From Bacteroidota bacterium (GTDB lineage: Bacteria; Bacteroidota; Bacteroidia; Chitinophagales; Chitinophagaceae): 5,693 nt of DNA. The position numbers and the translations under genes were made by a program. The stretch spans positions 1 to 5,693 of the forward strand of contig JAEVYV010000254.1 of assembly GCA_023392575.1 (NCBI GenBank). The letters are read 5' to 3'. Positions 1 to 5,086 of this stretch are shown here, one piece after another. How positions within the stretch are numbered: the stretch's first letter is position 1; each line of letters opens with the position of its first letter. Below the pieces are notes generated by a model. The model saw only the letters and a program-made list of their open reading frames with translations, ran no database searches and was not told where the DNA came from.

Positions 1-1009
1 GATAGGTTAAGGGAAAATAACAAAGCGAAGAATAATGAATGATCTTGGTGCGGACAATAGAAAACAGGAGCAGCACCACCCTGAAAAGGATCAACATCCA
101 CTGGTGAAAATAAGCCGGAAGCCTCTCCCCCTGCCCTGGTTTTCTCATGGCCGGAATGGCCAGGGCCGCAGCCGGAAAGCAGCCAAAAAGCAACACCGGC
201 AAATGATAATAAATAGGGCCGCCATGACCCGATTCCCCGGTAGAAAACAGCCGCACCTGGTAGGCAAAGAATTCATAAATCACCTGCTGCTGTCCGTTCA
301 GATACAGGGCCAGAAACCACAGGCTGCCCACAACAAGCGCCGGCAGAATAAACCAGACCAAATCCAAGGGTCGTGGCCGGTTTCGAAAACGGCTGATCAC
401 TAAATACGTAAGGTAGCAAAGAGCAATGACCAACAAGGCTACCGGTCCTTTGGTCATCATGGCCAGCCCGGCAAACAACCCGCTAAGGCCAAGCCTCCAT
501 TTAAAATGCGTTTGTCCGGGACCGTAATAGAGCAGCAGATAATAAACAGATAAAAAGATAAAGAGGTTGAACCAGGGATCGATAATACCGGATTTAAAGT
601 AAAACTGGGGCAGAAAGGAAGCGGCAAAGACCAGGGCCCACATCCAGCCGAATTGTTCATCCACCAGCTTTTTGCCGATCCGATACACCAACAAAAGAGT
701 AATGATGCCACAAACAGCGTTGGGAAAACGGGCTGCAAATTCATTGATGCCAAAGACCTTCATGGACAAGACCTGAAGCCAAAAGAACAAAGGCGGTTTT
801 TCCCAAAAAGGCTGGTAATTGATCTGGGGGATGGAGTAGTTCCCAGTTGCCAGCATTTCCCGGCTTGCTTCGGCAAAATTGACCTCGTCCCAATCAAACA
901 AATGAACAAGTCCCAAAAACGGAACAAACAAAAGAACAGCGCCGACAAAGATGCAGCCTTCTTTCCAAGGCAAAGGCCTGAATAGCCGGACAGTCCTGAT
1001 CTTATCCAT
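1..1009 (-). CDS. ArnT/PMT-like membrane glycosyltransferase (GT39/GT83 type), C-terminus cut off by the window
   Basis: An open frame of 336 codons reads from ATG at 1009 off the left edge. Family members (ArnT, PMT_2-type) move a sugar from a polyprenyl-phosphate donor to lipid A or another acceptor on the periplasmic face of the inner membrane. Visible marks are a first membrane segment at about 18-38, then the loop DWDEVNFAEASREML (39-53) with the catalytic-type Asp-Glu pair, EKPPLFFWLQ (70-79), FKSGIIDPWF (138-147), MMTKGP (184-189) and SIVRTKIIHYSS (317-328). Further hydrophobic segments lie near 97-110, 122-138, 145-162, 176-208, 217-236, 264-286 and 303-319. Full-length relatives have roughly 500-560 residues, so about a third is missing. 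The start is set by an in-frame stop 27 bases upstream; no Shine-Dalgarno site is seen. It lies 64 bases downstream of the PagL-like gene, on the same strand. The family is clear; sugar donor and acceptor are unknown. Confidence 0.88.
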   Translation of the reverse strand, partial: MDKIRTVRLFRPLPWKEGCIFVGAVLLFVPFLGLVHLFDWDEVNFAEASREMLATGNYSIPQINYQPFWEKPPLFFWLQVLSMKVFGINEFAARFPNAVCGIITLLLVYRIGKKLVDEQFGWMWALVFAASFLPQFYFKSGIIDPWFNLFIFLSVYYLLLYYGPGQTHFKWRLGLSGLFAGLAMMTKGPVALLVIALCYLTYLVISRFRNRPRPLDLVWFILPALVVGSLWFLALYLNGQQQVIYEFFAYQVRLFSTGESGHGGPIYYHLPVLLFGCFPAAALAIPAMRKPGQGERLPAYFHQWMLILFRVVLLLFSIVRTKIIHYSSLCYFPLTY

Positions 1010-1043
1010 ACGCTGGTAAAATGATACAATTAAATTACGTTTT

Positions 1044-1062
1044 TAATCACGGATAGTGATTA
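1044..1062. other. Perfect 7-bp inverted repeat between the two envelope genes
   Basis: TAATCAC (1044-1050) and GTGATTA (1056-1062) are perfect inverted repeats around a 5-base centre. On the minus strand, in which both flanking genes are read, the hairpin is followed by A residues rather than T residues, so it is not a standard terminator. It could be an operator, an mRNA-stability hairpin or chance. It lies 12 bases past the stop codon of the PagL-like gene and 35 bases before the glycosyltransferase start. Confidence 0.35.
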
Positions 1063-1073
1063 TGTGTTTTGAA

Positions 1074-2264
1074 TTAAAAGCCATAGCCCACATAAAAGCT
1101 CAGAGGGATTTTTATTCCGGCATTCTGCGGAAAGAGGTTGCCATTGGAATAATGCCCAATGGTGGCTTCCAGGTTCAGGTTTTTCTTTTTGCCCATAAAA
1201 AATCCCATGCCCATAAGGTCCTGAAACGTAAAGTGGGTGCCGGTATCGTTGCCGTCAATCTCGGTCTTTGAAATAAAACTGGGGCCCGCCACCGAATAAA
1301 GAAAATAAAGATCTGCGGGTTTGGTTCGAAGCGCCGTGAAGCGAAACAAGGGGTAAAGGGAAAAAGCAAAAAATTGATTGCCGTCCCTCCGGCTTTTCAT
1401 AAAGGTCAGGCTGGCACCGGTTTCCAGGGAAAACACCTTCCGGGTGTGAAACACCGTGTGCTGATAACGCAGGGAAAAGCCCTTGCGCACTTCGGCATCG
1501 CCACCCCAGAAAACGGGTAATTTATCTCCGGAAACAAAATCGTTCACCCCGTAGCCTGCAGCATTGGTAATATAGCCGGCCTGCACCAGGTTGCGGGGAA
1601 AATGGTAGCCGGCCTGCAGCACTTTTTCAATTTGCCCGGGGCCCAGCGGACGCAAAGTGTAGCGAAAACCGCCCGAAACAAAAAGGATATGCGGCTGCGT
1701 TTGTTTTTCATTGGAGAGGACATAGGCCAAATTGGTGGTCAGGTGCCATTTGGGGCTTAGTTGATATTCCAGTCCCAAGCCCGAAAGGATGGTAGCGTAA
1801 CTGGCATCGCGAAGCACAGGAGAGGCATCCATGCTAAAGCCTTTTCTAGTGATGATGCCCAGGCCGGCTTCGCCGTAGACCGAAAACTTTTTAAACAGGG
1901 GCTGTCCCAGCTTGGCGGTTAATCCGGCCACATTCATCCATACCGAATGGTTTTGATTGGTGCCGTTGATGCCCTGGTACTCCACCCACAATACGGGCCG
2001 CATGTAGGTGATTTGGGCGGATAGGTGCGGGGTGAATTCGTGGCCAAACAACACCAGCCTTACGCCTGCATGGGGAATGCGTATGGAGGACGACCGAAAC
2101 CCGGCTGCCAATTGCCGGTCCGAAAAAGGATAATAGATCAAACCGGGGCTAACACTGAAATAGGAATGGGAAAGAAGGCGGGGATACTGCACGTTTTGTT
2201 TTGCCTGCGCCAGGGAAGCAGCCACCCACAAGGATGATAAAAAAGTCAGGAGATGCCTTTTCAT
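1074..2264 (-). CDS. PagL-like lipid A 3-O-deacylase / acyloxyacyl hydrolase family outer-membrane protein
   Basis: The 396-residue product has an export signal (basic MKR, hydrophobic core, probable cut after AQA at 19-21) and alternating aromatic/glycine beta-strand sequence throughout, as in outer-membrane barrels. The last 26 residues carry the PagL signature: HYSN with His371 and Ser373, and Asn381, matching by spacing His126, Ser128 and oxyanion-hole Asn136 of Pseudomonas PagL. PagL enzymes remove the 3-O-acyl chain of lipid A in the outer membrane. The position matching PagL Glu140 (14 after the His) is Lys385, so the catalytic triad looks incomplete. The protein is about twice the usual PagL length. 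Residues 30-204 look like one barrel ending in FVSGGFRYTL, and 205-396 hold the PagL-like part. The terminal Phe suits BAM recognition. The family is well supported; whether it is an active deacylase is uncertain. It is probably cotranscribed with the downstream glycosyltransferase. Confidence 0.82.
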   Translation of the reverse strand: MKRHLLTFLSSLWVAASLAQAKQNVQYPRLLSHSYFSVSPGLIYYPFSDRQLAAGFRSSSIRIPHAGVRLVLFGHEFTPHLSAQITYMRPVLWVEYQGINGTNQNHSVWMNVAGLTAKLGQPLFKKFSVYGEAGLGIITRKGFSMDASPVLRDASYATILSGLGLEYQLSPKWHLTTNLAYVLSNEKQTQPHILFVSGGFRYTLRPLGPGQIEKVLQAGYHFPRNLVQAGYITNAAGYGVNDFVSGDKLPVFWGGDAEVRKGFSLRYQHTVFHTRKVFSLETGASLTFMKSRRDGNQFFAFSLYPLFRFTALRTKPADLYFLYSVAGPSFISKTEIDGNDTGTHFTFQDLMGMGFFMGKKKNLNLEATIGHYSNGNLFPQNAGIKIPLSFYVGYGF

Positions 2265-2422
2265 CAGAATTGGTTGAAGCTAAGTTAAACCAAAACCTTG
2301 GTCCATGTCATAAGAGAGCATTCATGGAGCTTATATTTTTTCAACAGCAATTGTACTTGCCGGTCATGGGTGAACTAAAAGCTATATCGGAAGTATTGCG
2401 CTACTTGCAATTTGCTGATGCC

Positions 2423-2451
2423 ATAAAGCCCTGGAGTTGTCAGGGCTTTAT
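2423..2451 (-). terminator. Intrinsic terminator behind the 68-residue small gene
   Basis: ATAAAGCCCTG (2423-2433) and CAGGGCTTTAT (2441-2451) form a perfect 11-bp stem with a 7-base loop. It starts two bases after the TAA of the minus-strand gene ending at 2454. The U-rich part is mostly inside the stem on both strands, so it may work in either direction, but only the minus strand has a gene running into it. It also separates that gene from the PagL-like gene. Confidence 0.7.
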
Positions 2452-2453
2452 AA

Positions 2454-2660
2454 TTAATTCTCCTTTGGCTCCCATATTATAGGCTCTTCTTGCCCTTCCA
2501 GCACTTCATTATGTATTAGCTCATTGTCTATAATCTCTATAGGTATACCGTCTGGGAAGGCTGGGCACAACCCAAAGCCTTCAAAGTGCTTACAGAGGTT
2601 ACATTGCGGTGCTCGGGGTACCCCTGAATACTCGTCAACGAATGGAGTTTTTACGTTCAT
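2454..2660 (-). CDS. Small cysteine-containing protein of unknown function, possible zinc binder
   Basis: The product has 68 residues. Its core reads CNLCKHFEGFGLCPAFPDG (20-38), with Cys20, Cys23 and Cys32 in a CxxC-x8-C pattern, then IP at 39-40 and a His at 50. I recognise this as the small family in which a CxxC..C knuckle is followed by 'C-AFP-GIP' and a conserved His. The Cys/His set suggests a bound metal, but this is inference and no function is known to me. The second half is acidic (many Glu/Asp). There is no signal peptide or membrane segment, so it should be cytoplasmic. AAAAAGG, ending 9 bases before the ATG, is a possible ribosome binding site. The gene stands alone between two minus-strand terminators (one just upstream at 2708-2733, one just downstream), so it should have its own promoter within 2661-2707; I see no clean consensus there. 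Confidence 0.72.
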   Translation of the reverse strand: MNVKTPFVDEYSGVPRAPQCNLCKHFEGFGLCPAFPDGIPIEIIDNELIHNEVLEGQEEPIIWEPKEN

Positions 2661-2707
2661 ACTATAGTACCTTTTTACATTGACAGAATTTAATCAATAG
2701 CGACACT

Positions 2708-2733
2708 AAAAAAGCACTACAGTAGAGGCTTTT
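2708..2733 (-). terminator. Intrinsic terminator for the transcript of the 62-residue gene
   Basis: Read on the minus strand, AAAAGC at 2733-2728 pairs with GCTTTT at 2715-2710, with an inner TAG/CTA pairing, and the run continues to six T residues. This is the usual hairpin plus U-tract form. It lies about 220 bases past the stop codon at 2956, so the transcript would have a long 3' tail, or something untranslated lies between. Confidence 0.55.
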
Positions 2734-2955
2734 ATTTGATTGTTCAGTACTAGCTGTAGCTCCGTTTTGTATTGTTACTTTCCGATACAGAAGTTGTAGA
2801 ATGCAGCATTATCAATAGTTTCAGAAGATTGGGCAACAAATAGGCAACATGAAACGCTGAAAGAAGTGAAAGAGGTAAACAAACAAAAGAAAAAATGTTG
2901 TTCCTATAAGAGTGTGTTTATCCTGATCATCGGTATCTGCGAAGACGGGCTTCCC
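2734..2955. other. Gene-free stretch with a short phased direct repeat
   Basis: I find no convincing gene on either strand. The only open plus-strand frame (about 2800-2963) lacks an ATG and reads as lysine-rich low-complexity sequence. GGCAACA occurs twice (2832-2838 and 2843-2849), 11 bp or one helical turn apart, which could be a protein-binding site or chance. The stretch would be the 3' untranslated tail of the 62-residue gene's transcript, ending at the terminator at 2708-2733. Confidence 0.3.
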
Positions 2956-3144
2956 CTATCTTAATTGCCTGGCAACAGTTTCGTGCTGCAAGCCCATGTA
3001 CTGGCAAAACTCTTCAATGGTAACAACCTGGTGTTGCTGCTTCTTGAAGTGGTCCTTGATCTTCTTAATAAGGTTTCTGCCATACCTGTCGCTTCTACCT
3101 GTGATTATCTGAATGTCTTTCGGATAAATACACAGTCTATTCAT
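2956..3144 (-). CDS. Small basic Bacteroidota protein, possible helix-turn-helix DNA-binding protein
   Basis: The product has 62 residues and no signal peptide or membrane segment. It reads IYPKDIQIITGRSDRYGRNL (6-25), then a lysine-rich helix KKIKDHFKK, then VVTIEEFCQYMGL (40-52). I recognise the pattern (kDI..ItG+s.ryGr.li.kIK....VT.eEFc.Ymgl) as a recurrent small protein in Bacteroidota genomes with no assigned function. The order helix, G-x-S turn, basic helix, then EF-x-x-Y/M-G resembles small excisionase or MerR-like winged-helix proteins, so DNA binding is a reasonable inference. The start is firm: a TGA lies one codon before the ATG. A Bacteroidota-type promoter lies about 65 bases upstream, and the gene is divergent from the 251-residue gene. 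It could regulate itself or its neighbour through the 10-bp repeats between them. Confidence 0.65.
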   Translation of the reverse strand: MNRLCIYPKDIQIITGRSDRYGRNLIKKIKDHFKKQQHQVVTIEEFCQYMGLQHETVARQLR

Positions 3145-3210
3145 TCTTCAATCTATAATTTGATACTCCATCCATACTTTATCTATGCCGTTGTGTAGGA
3201 TGAACTATTG

Positions 3211-3240
3211 CAAATATAATCAGTTTTTTAGAGAGGTAAA
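3211..3240 (-). promoter_or_regulatory. Bacteroidota-type promoter for the 62-residue gene
   Basis: On the minus strand TATATTTG (3218-3211) is an exact match to the Bacteroidota -7 consensus TAnnTTTG. TTTA (3240-3237), 18 bases upstream, is a one-mismatch match to the -33 element TTTG with acceptable spacing. Transcription would start near 3204-3207, giving a leader of about 60 bases before the ATG at 3144. Confidence 0.55.
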
Positions 3241-3250
3241 ACGGTGCTTG

Positions 3251-3280
3251 TTGGAATAATATGGAATAATCGGAACGAAT
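3251..3280. repeat. Three tandem 10-bp repeats (NNGGAAYRAAT-like), candidate operator
   Basis: Three consecutive 10-mers, TTGGAATAAT, ATGGAATAAT and CGGAACGAAT, share GGAAnnAAT at one helical turn per unit, so all three copies face the same side of the DNA. They lie in the 241-base region between the divergent 62- and 251-residue genes, just upstream of the minus-strand promoter. They also touch a weak plus-strand TGACTTTG box (3280-3287); another weak plus-strand box is TAGTATTG (3322-3329). The rest of 3145-3385 is A/T-rich and shows no gene. Confidence 0.5.
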
Positions 3281-3385
3281 GACTTTGCTTATTTGCGAGG
3301 CTTTTTTAGCAGGGGTAATTTTAGTATTGATAGCTGATAAAACAGCAAAATATTAGGTCACTAACCCTTAAAAAACTTTATAAAA

Positions 3386-4141
3386 ATGGCAAGGCAAAAA
3401 GGAATTATCAAACTGGATGGTACAATTGGAGGTATCACTTTTTACAAATCCCAGGATGGCTATTTAGCCAGGGAAAAAGGTGGTGTGCCTGCTGATCGAA
3501 TTGCAAACGATCCGGCATTTCAAAGAACTCGTGAAAACGGCGCTGAATTTGGCAGAGCCGGTAAAGCAGGAAAAATCCTGAGAACTGCAATCCGTGCAAT
3601 GTTGCAAAACGCTTCCGACAGCAAAATGGTTAGCCGTCTTACGACTGAAATGGTAAAGGTTATCCAGGCTGATGCAACCAACACAAGGGGTCAAAGAAAC
3701 GTGATTGATGGTGAAGCCGAGCTTTTGGAAGGTTTCGAGTTTAACATCAACGGTAAACTTGGAACAACCTTGTATGCCCCTTACACAGCTACTATTGATC
3801 GTGTAACCGGTGCTTTGGCTGTAAGCATTCCGGCTTTCGTTCCGTTGAACATGATTGCTGCTCCTGGTGGTGCTACACATTTCAAGATTGTTTCTGCAGG
3901 TGCGGAAATCGATTTTGAGAATGAAACTTTCGTAATGGATAGCAGTGCATCTGCTGTGCTGCCGTGGGATACAACTGCAACTGCAGTGTTGAACCTGACA
4001 AACAATGTGACTGCCAACAGTACAGATCCTTTGTTTCTCGTGTTAGGAATTGAATTTTACCAGGAAGTAAACGGAGCACAGTACCCTTTGAAAAATGGTG
4101 CTTACAATGCCCTTGCTCTGGTGAAAGTAAGCGGTGTATAA
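3386..4141 (+). CDS. Conserved Bacteroidota protein of unknown function (251 residues)
   Basis: The product begins MARQKGIIKLDGTIGGITFY, followed by KSQDGYLAREKGG (21-33). I recognise this opening from a conserved hypothetical family in Bacteroidota; no function is known to me. Residues 41-120 are polar and helical, with NDPAFQRTRENGAEFGRAGK (41-60), and include NTRGQRNVIDGE (99-110). From about 125 to the end it is beta-rich, threonine/alanine-rich and free of cysteine, ending with YPLKNGAYNALALVKVSGV. There is no signal peptide or membrane segment. The N-terminal 'G-IGGITFYKS-DGYLAREK' layout recalls the DUF6266 type of Bacteroidota protein, which is a structural guess only. The start ATG follows an A-rich leader without a Shine-Dalgarno site, as is usual in the phylum. 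The gene is single, divergent from the 62-residue gene, and ends in a strong terminator. A structural or particle-forming role is possible but not shown by the sequence. Confidence 0.85.
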   Translation: MARQKGIIKLDGTIGGITFYKSQDGYLAREKGGVPADRIANDPAFQRTRENGAEFGRAGKAGKILRTAIRAMLQNASDSKMVSRLTTEMVKVIQADATNTRGQRNVIDGEAELLEGFEFNINGKLGTTLYAPYTATIDRVTGALAVSIPAFVPLNMIAAPGGATHFKIVSAGAEIDFENETFVMDSSASAVLPWDTTATAVLNLTNNVTANSTDPLFLVLGIEFYQEVNGAQYPLKNGAYNALALVKVSGV

Positions 4142-4164
4142 AATCTGTTCTTTCTTCAGTTAGT

Positions 4165-4194
4165 AAAGGTCCTGCCCATCCGGCGGGACTTTTT
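4165..4194 (+). terminator. Strong intrinsic terminator of the 251-residue gene
   Basis: GTCCTGCC (4169-4176) pairs with GGCGGGAC (4182-4189) with one G-T wobble and a 5-base loop. It is preceded by AAAG and followed by TTTTT, giving the textbook A-tract, hairpin and T-tract arrangement. It lies 24 bases after the stop codon at 4139-4141. Confidence 0.85.
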
Positions 4195-4197
4195 CAT

Positions 4198-4231
4198 TTT
4201 CAGCAAAGCCCCTAAAAGGGCAATGCTGAAA
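4198..4231. other. Long near-perfect hairpin after the terminator
   Basis: TTTCAGCA (4198-4205) pairs with TGCTGAAA (4224-4231). Inside, after a symmetric AA/AA internal loop, GCCC (4208-4211) pairs with GGGC (4218-4221) around CTAAAA. All 12 base pairs are canonical. It lies three bases beyond the T-tract of the preceding terminator, so it is a separate structure. There is no strong T-tract after it on the plus strand. Role unknown. Confidence 0.5.
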
Positions 4232-4256
4232 GCTGACGGCGACCTGATGGAAAACA

Positions 4257-4460
4257 ATGAAGATACCAACCAAGGGAACCAACTACAAAGACACGGGAAC
4301 CACCGTAACGAAAATGAACGTGCCGCCTGCCTACGTGCTTGCTGAAAACCCAAGAGGGCAAAACTGGAACAGGACCGAACTGCAAGCTGAATGGGCAAAC
4401 TGCCAAACGACGACTGGTGATGATGCGAAGCTGCTTTTGCATAACTATGATTTTTTATAA
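4257..4460 (+). CDS. Possible small protein (67 residues), doubtful
   Basis: An open frame starts MKIPTKGTNYKDTGTTVTKM and ends AKLLLHNYDFL. It is bounded by an in-frame TGA at 4245 and is the best coding candidate between the terminator at 4194 and repeat copy A. Residue use is plausible for a soluble protein (ENPRGQNWNRTELQAEWANC at 30-49), but I recognise no family, there is no ribosome binding site, and the opposite strand is also open across most of it. Its TAA overlaps the first bases of repeat copy A, as expected if it were the gene of a neighbouring cassette. It may equally be non-coding structured sequence. Confidence 0.28.
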   Translation: MKIPTKGTNYKDTGTTVTKMNVPPAYVLAENPRGQNWNRTELQAEWANCQTTTGDDAKLLLHNYDFL

Positions 4461-4650
4461 GCATCTTCTCCAGCGAAGGCAGATAAAAAACCAAAAGGAA
4501 ACGGAATAAAAGATGGCTTTGCGTGTCGGGTTTTGTGTTTATGCCGTAGTCTTTTGGTTTTTTAAGTTGGCTCTGTGTGCCGGGCTGCCGTAGCTAACTT
4601 TGCTTTATAAAAAACATATCCGCAAAAGCTGTATTCATTCCTGGCGTTGG
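4459..4650. repeat. Structured repeat, copy A (with long variable stem)
   Basis: This is the left of two diverged direct copies flanking the DUF6876 gene. It opens AAGCATCT (4459-4466). Next comes a 14-bp perfect stem, TAAAAAACCAAAAG (4484-4497) with CTTTTGGTTTTTTA (4551-4564), enclosing 53 bases that match copy B at 43 positions. Inside, ACGG-A-ATAAA (4501-4510) pairs with TTTAT-G-CCGT (4538-4547) with one A-G mismatch. A second hairpin, AAGTTGGCT (4564-4572) with AGCTAACTT (4592-4600), follows and contains the shared words GGGCTG and GTAGC. The copy ends GTATTCATTCCTGGCGTTGG (4631-4650), also shared with B. No protein frame fits. It may be a structured RNA, a folded single-stranded recombination site or a non-autonomous mobile repeat. 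Confidence 0.65.
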
Positions 4651-4657
4651 TAGTTAT

Positions 4658-4685
4658 ACAAAAAGCAGCCGTTTCCGACTGCTTT
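4658..4685 (-). terminator. Intrinsic terminator of the DUF6876 gene
   Basis: Read on the minus strand, AAAGCAG (4685-4679) pairs with CTGCTTT (4668-4662), with two more C-G pairs inside, and T residues continue to 4660. It begins 6 bases after the stop codon at 4692-4694, and it separates the gene from repeat copy A. Confidence 0.75.
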
Positions 4686-4691
4686 CTTTGC

Positions 4692-5042
4692 TTAGTATTC
4701 CTTTGGAAGCATCAAGCAACCATCCACTAACCAAATGGTGGCAAGATCATAAGGAAAGTCGCTAAATGGTATTTCCTGGCATGTGATGTCTTTGCCGTTA
4801 CCATCATTACAAATGATTTTGAACTTGTCGCCTTCTACTCTATTCAGATCCCACACCTGAAACGGTTCTTCTCTAACTACTTTGTTGGTTTGATGGCTAA
4901 TAATTAAATCAATCAACCAGTAAGCTCCACAACCTTCAGCTAATTCTTTCACTCCATCTGTGTAGAGCAATTTCGCAATGTTGTGACGGTAGAAATTTTC
5001 TGAACCCATGCTGCTTCCGAAGTAGTGATTTGCATTCTTCAT
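4692..5042 (-). CDS. DUF6876 family protein
   Basis: The product has 116 residues, full length for the family as I know it. Recognisable parts are HYFGSSMGSENFYRH (6-20), YTDGVKELAEGCGAYWLID (27-45), a short ISHQ turn, FQVWDLN (61-67), CQEIPFSDFP (88-97) and the C-terminal LMLPKEY (110-116), matching the usual 'yTDGvk.lae..gayWLlD', 'f..W.L' and 'LPsEY' signature. It has no signal peptide or membrane segment. The biochemical role is unknown; members turn up often in accessory and mobile regions. The start ATG at 5042 follows a very T-rich leader on the coding strand (5043-5090) that contains an A/T palindrome; no Shine-Dalgarno site. The gene has its own terminator and sits alone between two copies of a structured repeat, as a one-gene cassette. 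Confidence 0.85.
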   Translation of the reverse strand: MKNANHYFGSSMGSENFYRHNIAKLLYTDGVKELAEGCGAYWLIDLIISHQTNKVVREEPFQVWDLNRVEGDKFKIICNDGNGKDITCQEIPFSDFPYDLATIWLVDGCLMLPKEY

Positions 5043-5045
5043 GAC

Positions 5046-5065
5046 TTAAAAAATTTATTTTTTAA
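5046..5065. other. A/T-only inverted repeat in the leader of the DUF6876 gene
   Basis: TTAAAAAAT (5046-5054) and ATTTTTTAA (5057-5065) are perfect inverted repeats two bases apart, starting four bases upstream of the ATG. The whole leader to 5090 is A-rich on the plus strand and T-rich on the coding strand. It may keep the start site open or bind a protein, or it may only reflect base bias. Confidence 0.35.
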
Positions 5066-5086
5066 AAGAAAAAAGAGAAAAAAAGA

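Noticed and set aside
35..403. Plus-strand open frame of 122 residues
   Set aside because: It lies opposite the glycosyltransferase, whose frame carries clear family motifs; the plus-strand product is Gln/Pro/Lys-rich and matches nothing I know.
457..1029. Minus-strand open frames at 457-753 and 760-1029
   Set aside because: They are alternative frames of the glycosyltransferase gene on the same strand and give no family motifs.
2324..2482. Plus-strand frame starting MELIFFQQQLYLPVMGELKA
   Set aside because: It reads rather like a protein, but it runs through the terminator hairpin at 2423-2451 and into the end of the small cysteine gene, and has no recognisable family.
2800..2963. Plus-strand open frame in the gene-free stretch
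   Set aside because: No ATG start, low-complexity lysine-rich sequence, and it overlaps the end of the 62-residue gene.
3280..3329. Plus-strand promoter boxes for the 251-residue gene (TGACTTTG, TAGTATTG)
   Set aside because: Each differs from TAnnTTTG at one position and neither has a well-spaced -33 TTTG, so I do not list one as a feature.
4156..4494. Minus-strand open frame of 112 residues (and a nested one at 4212-4442)
   Set aside because: It crosses the terminator and two hairpins, is Ser/Phe/Leu-rich like a frame shadow, and resembles no family.
4592..4653. Integron attC-like core sites (TAAC ... GTTGG) in the repeats
   Set aside because: CTAAC and GTTGG occur in both copies, but neither fits the RYYYAAC/GTTRRRY cores, and no integron integrase is in the window. 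The cassette idea therefore stays a hypothesis without the attC label.
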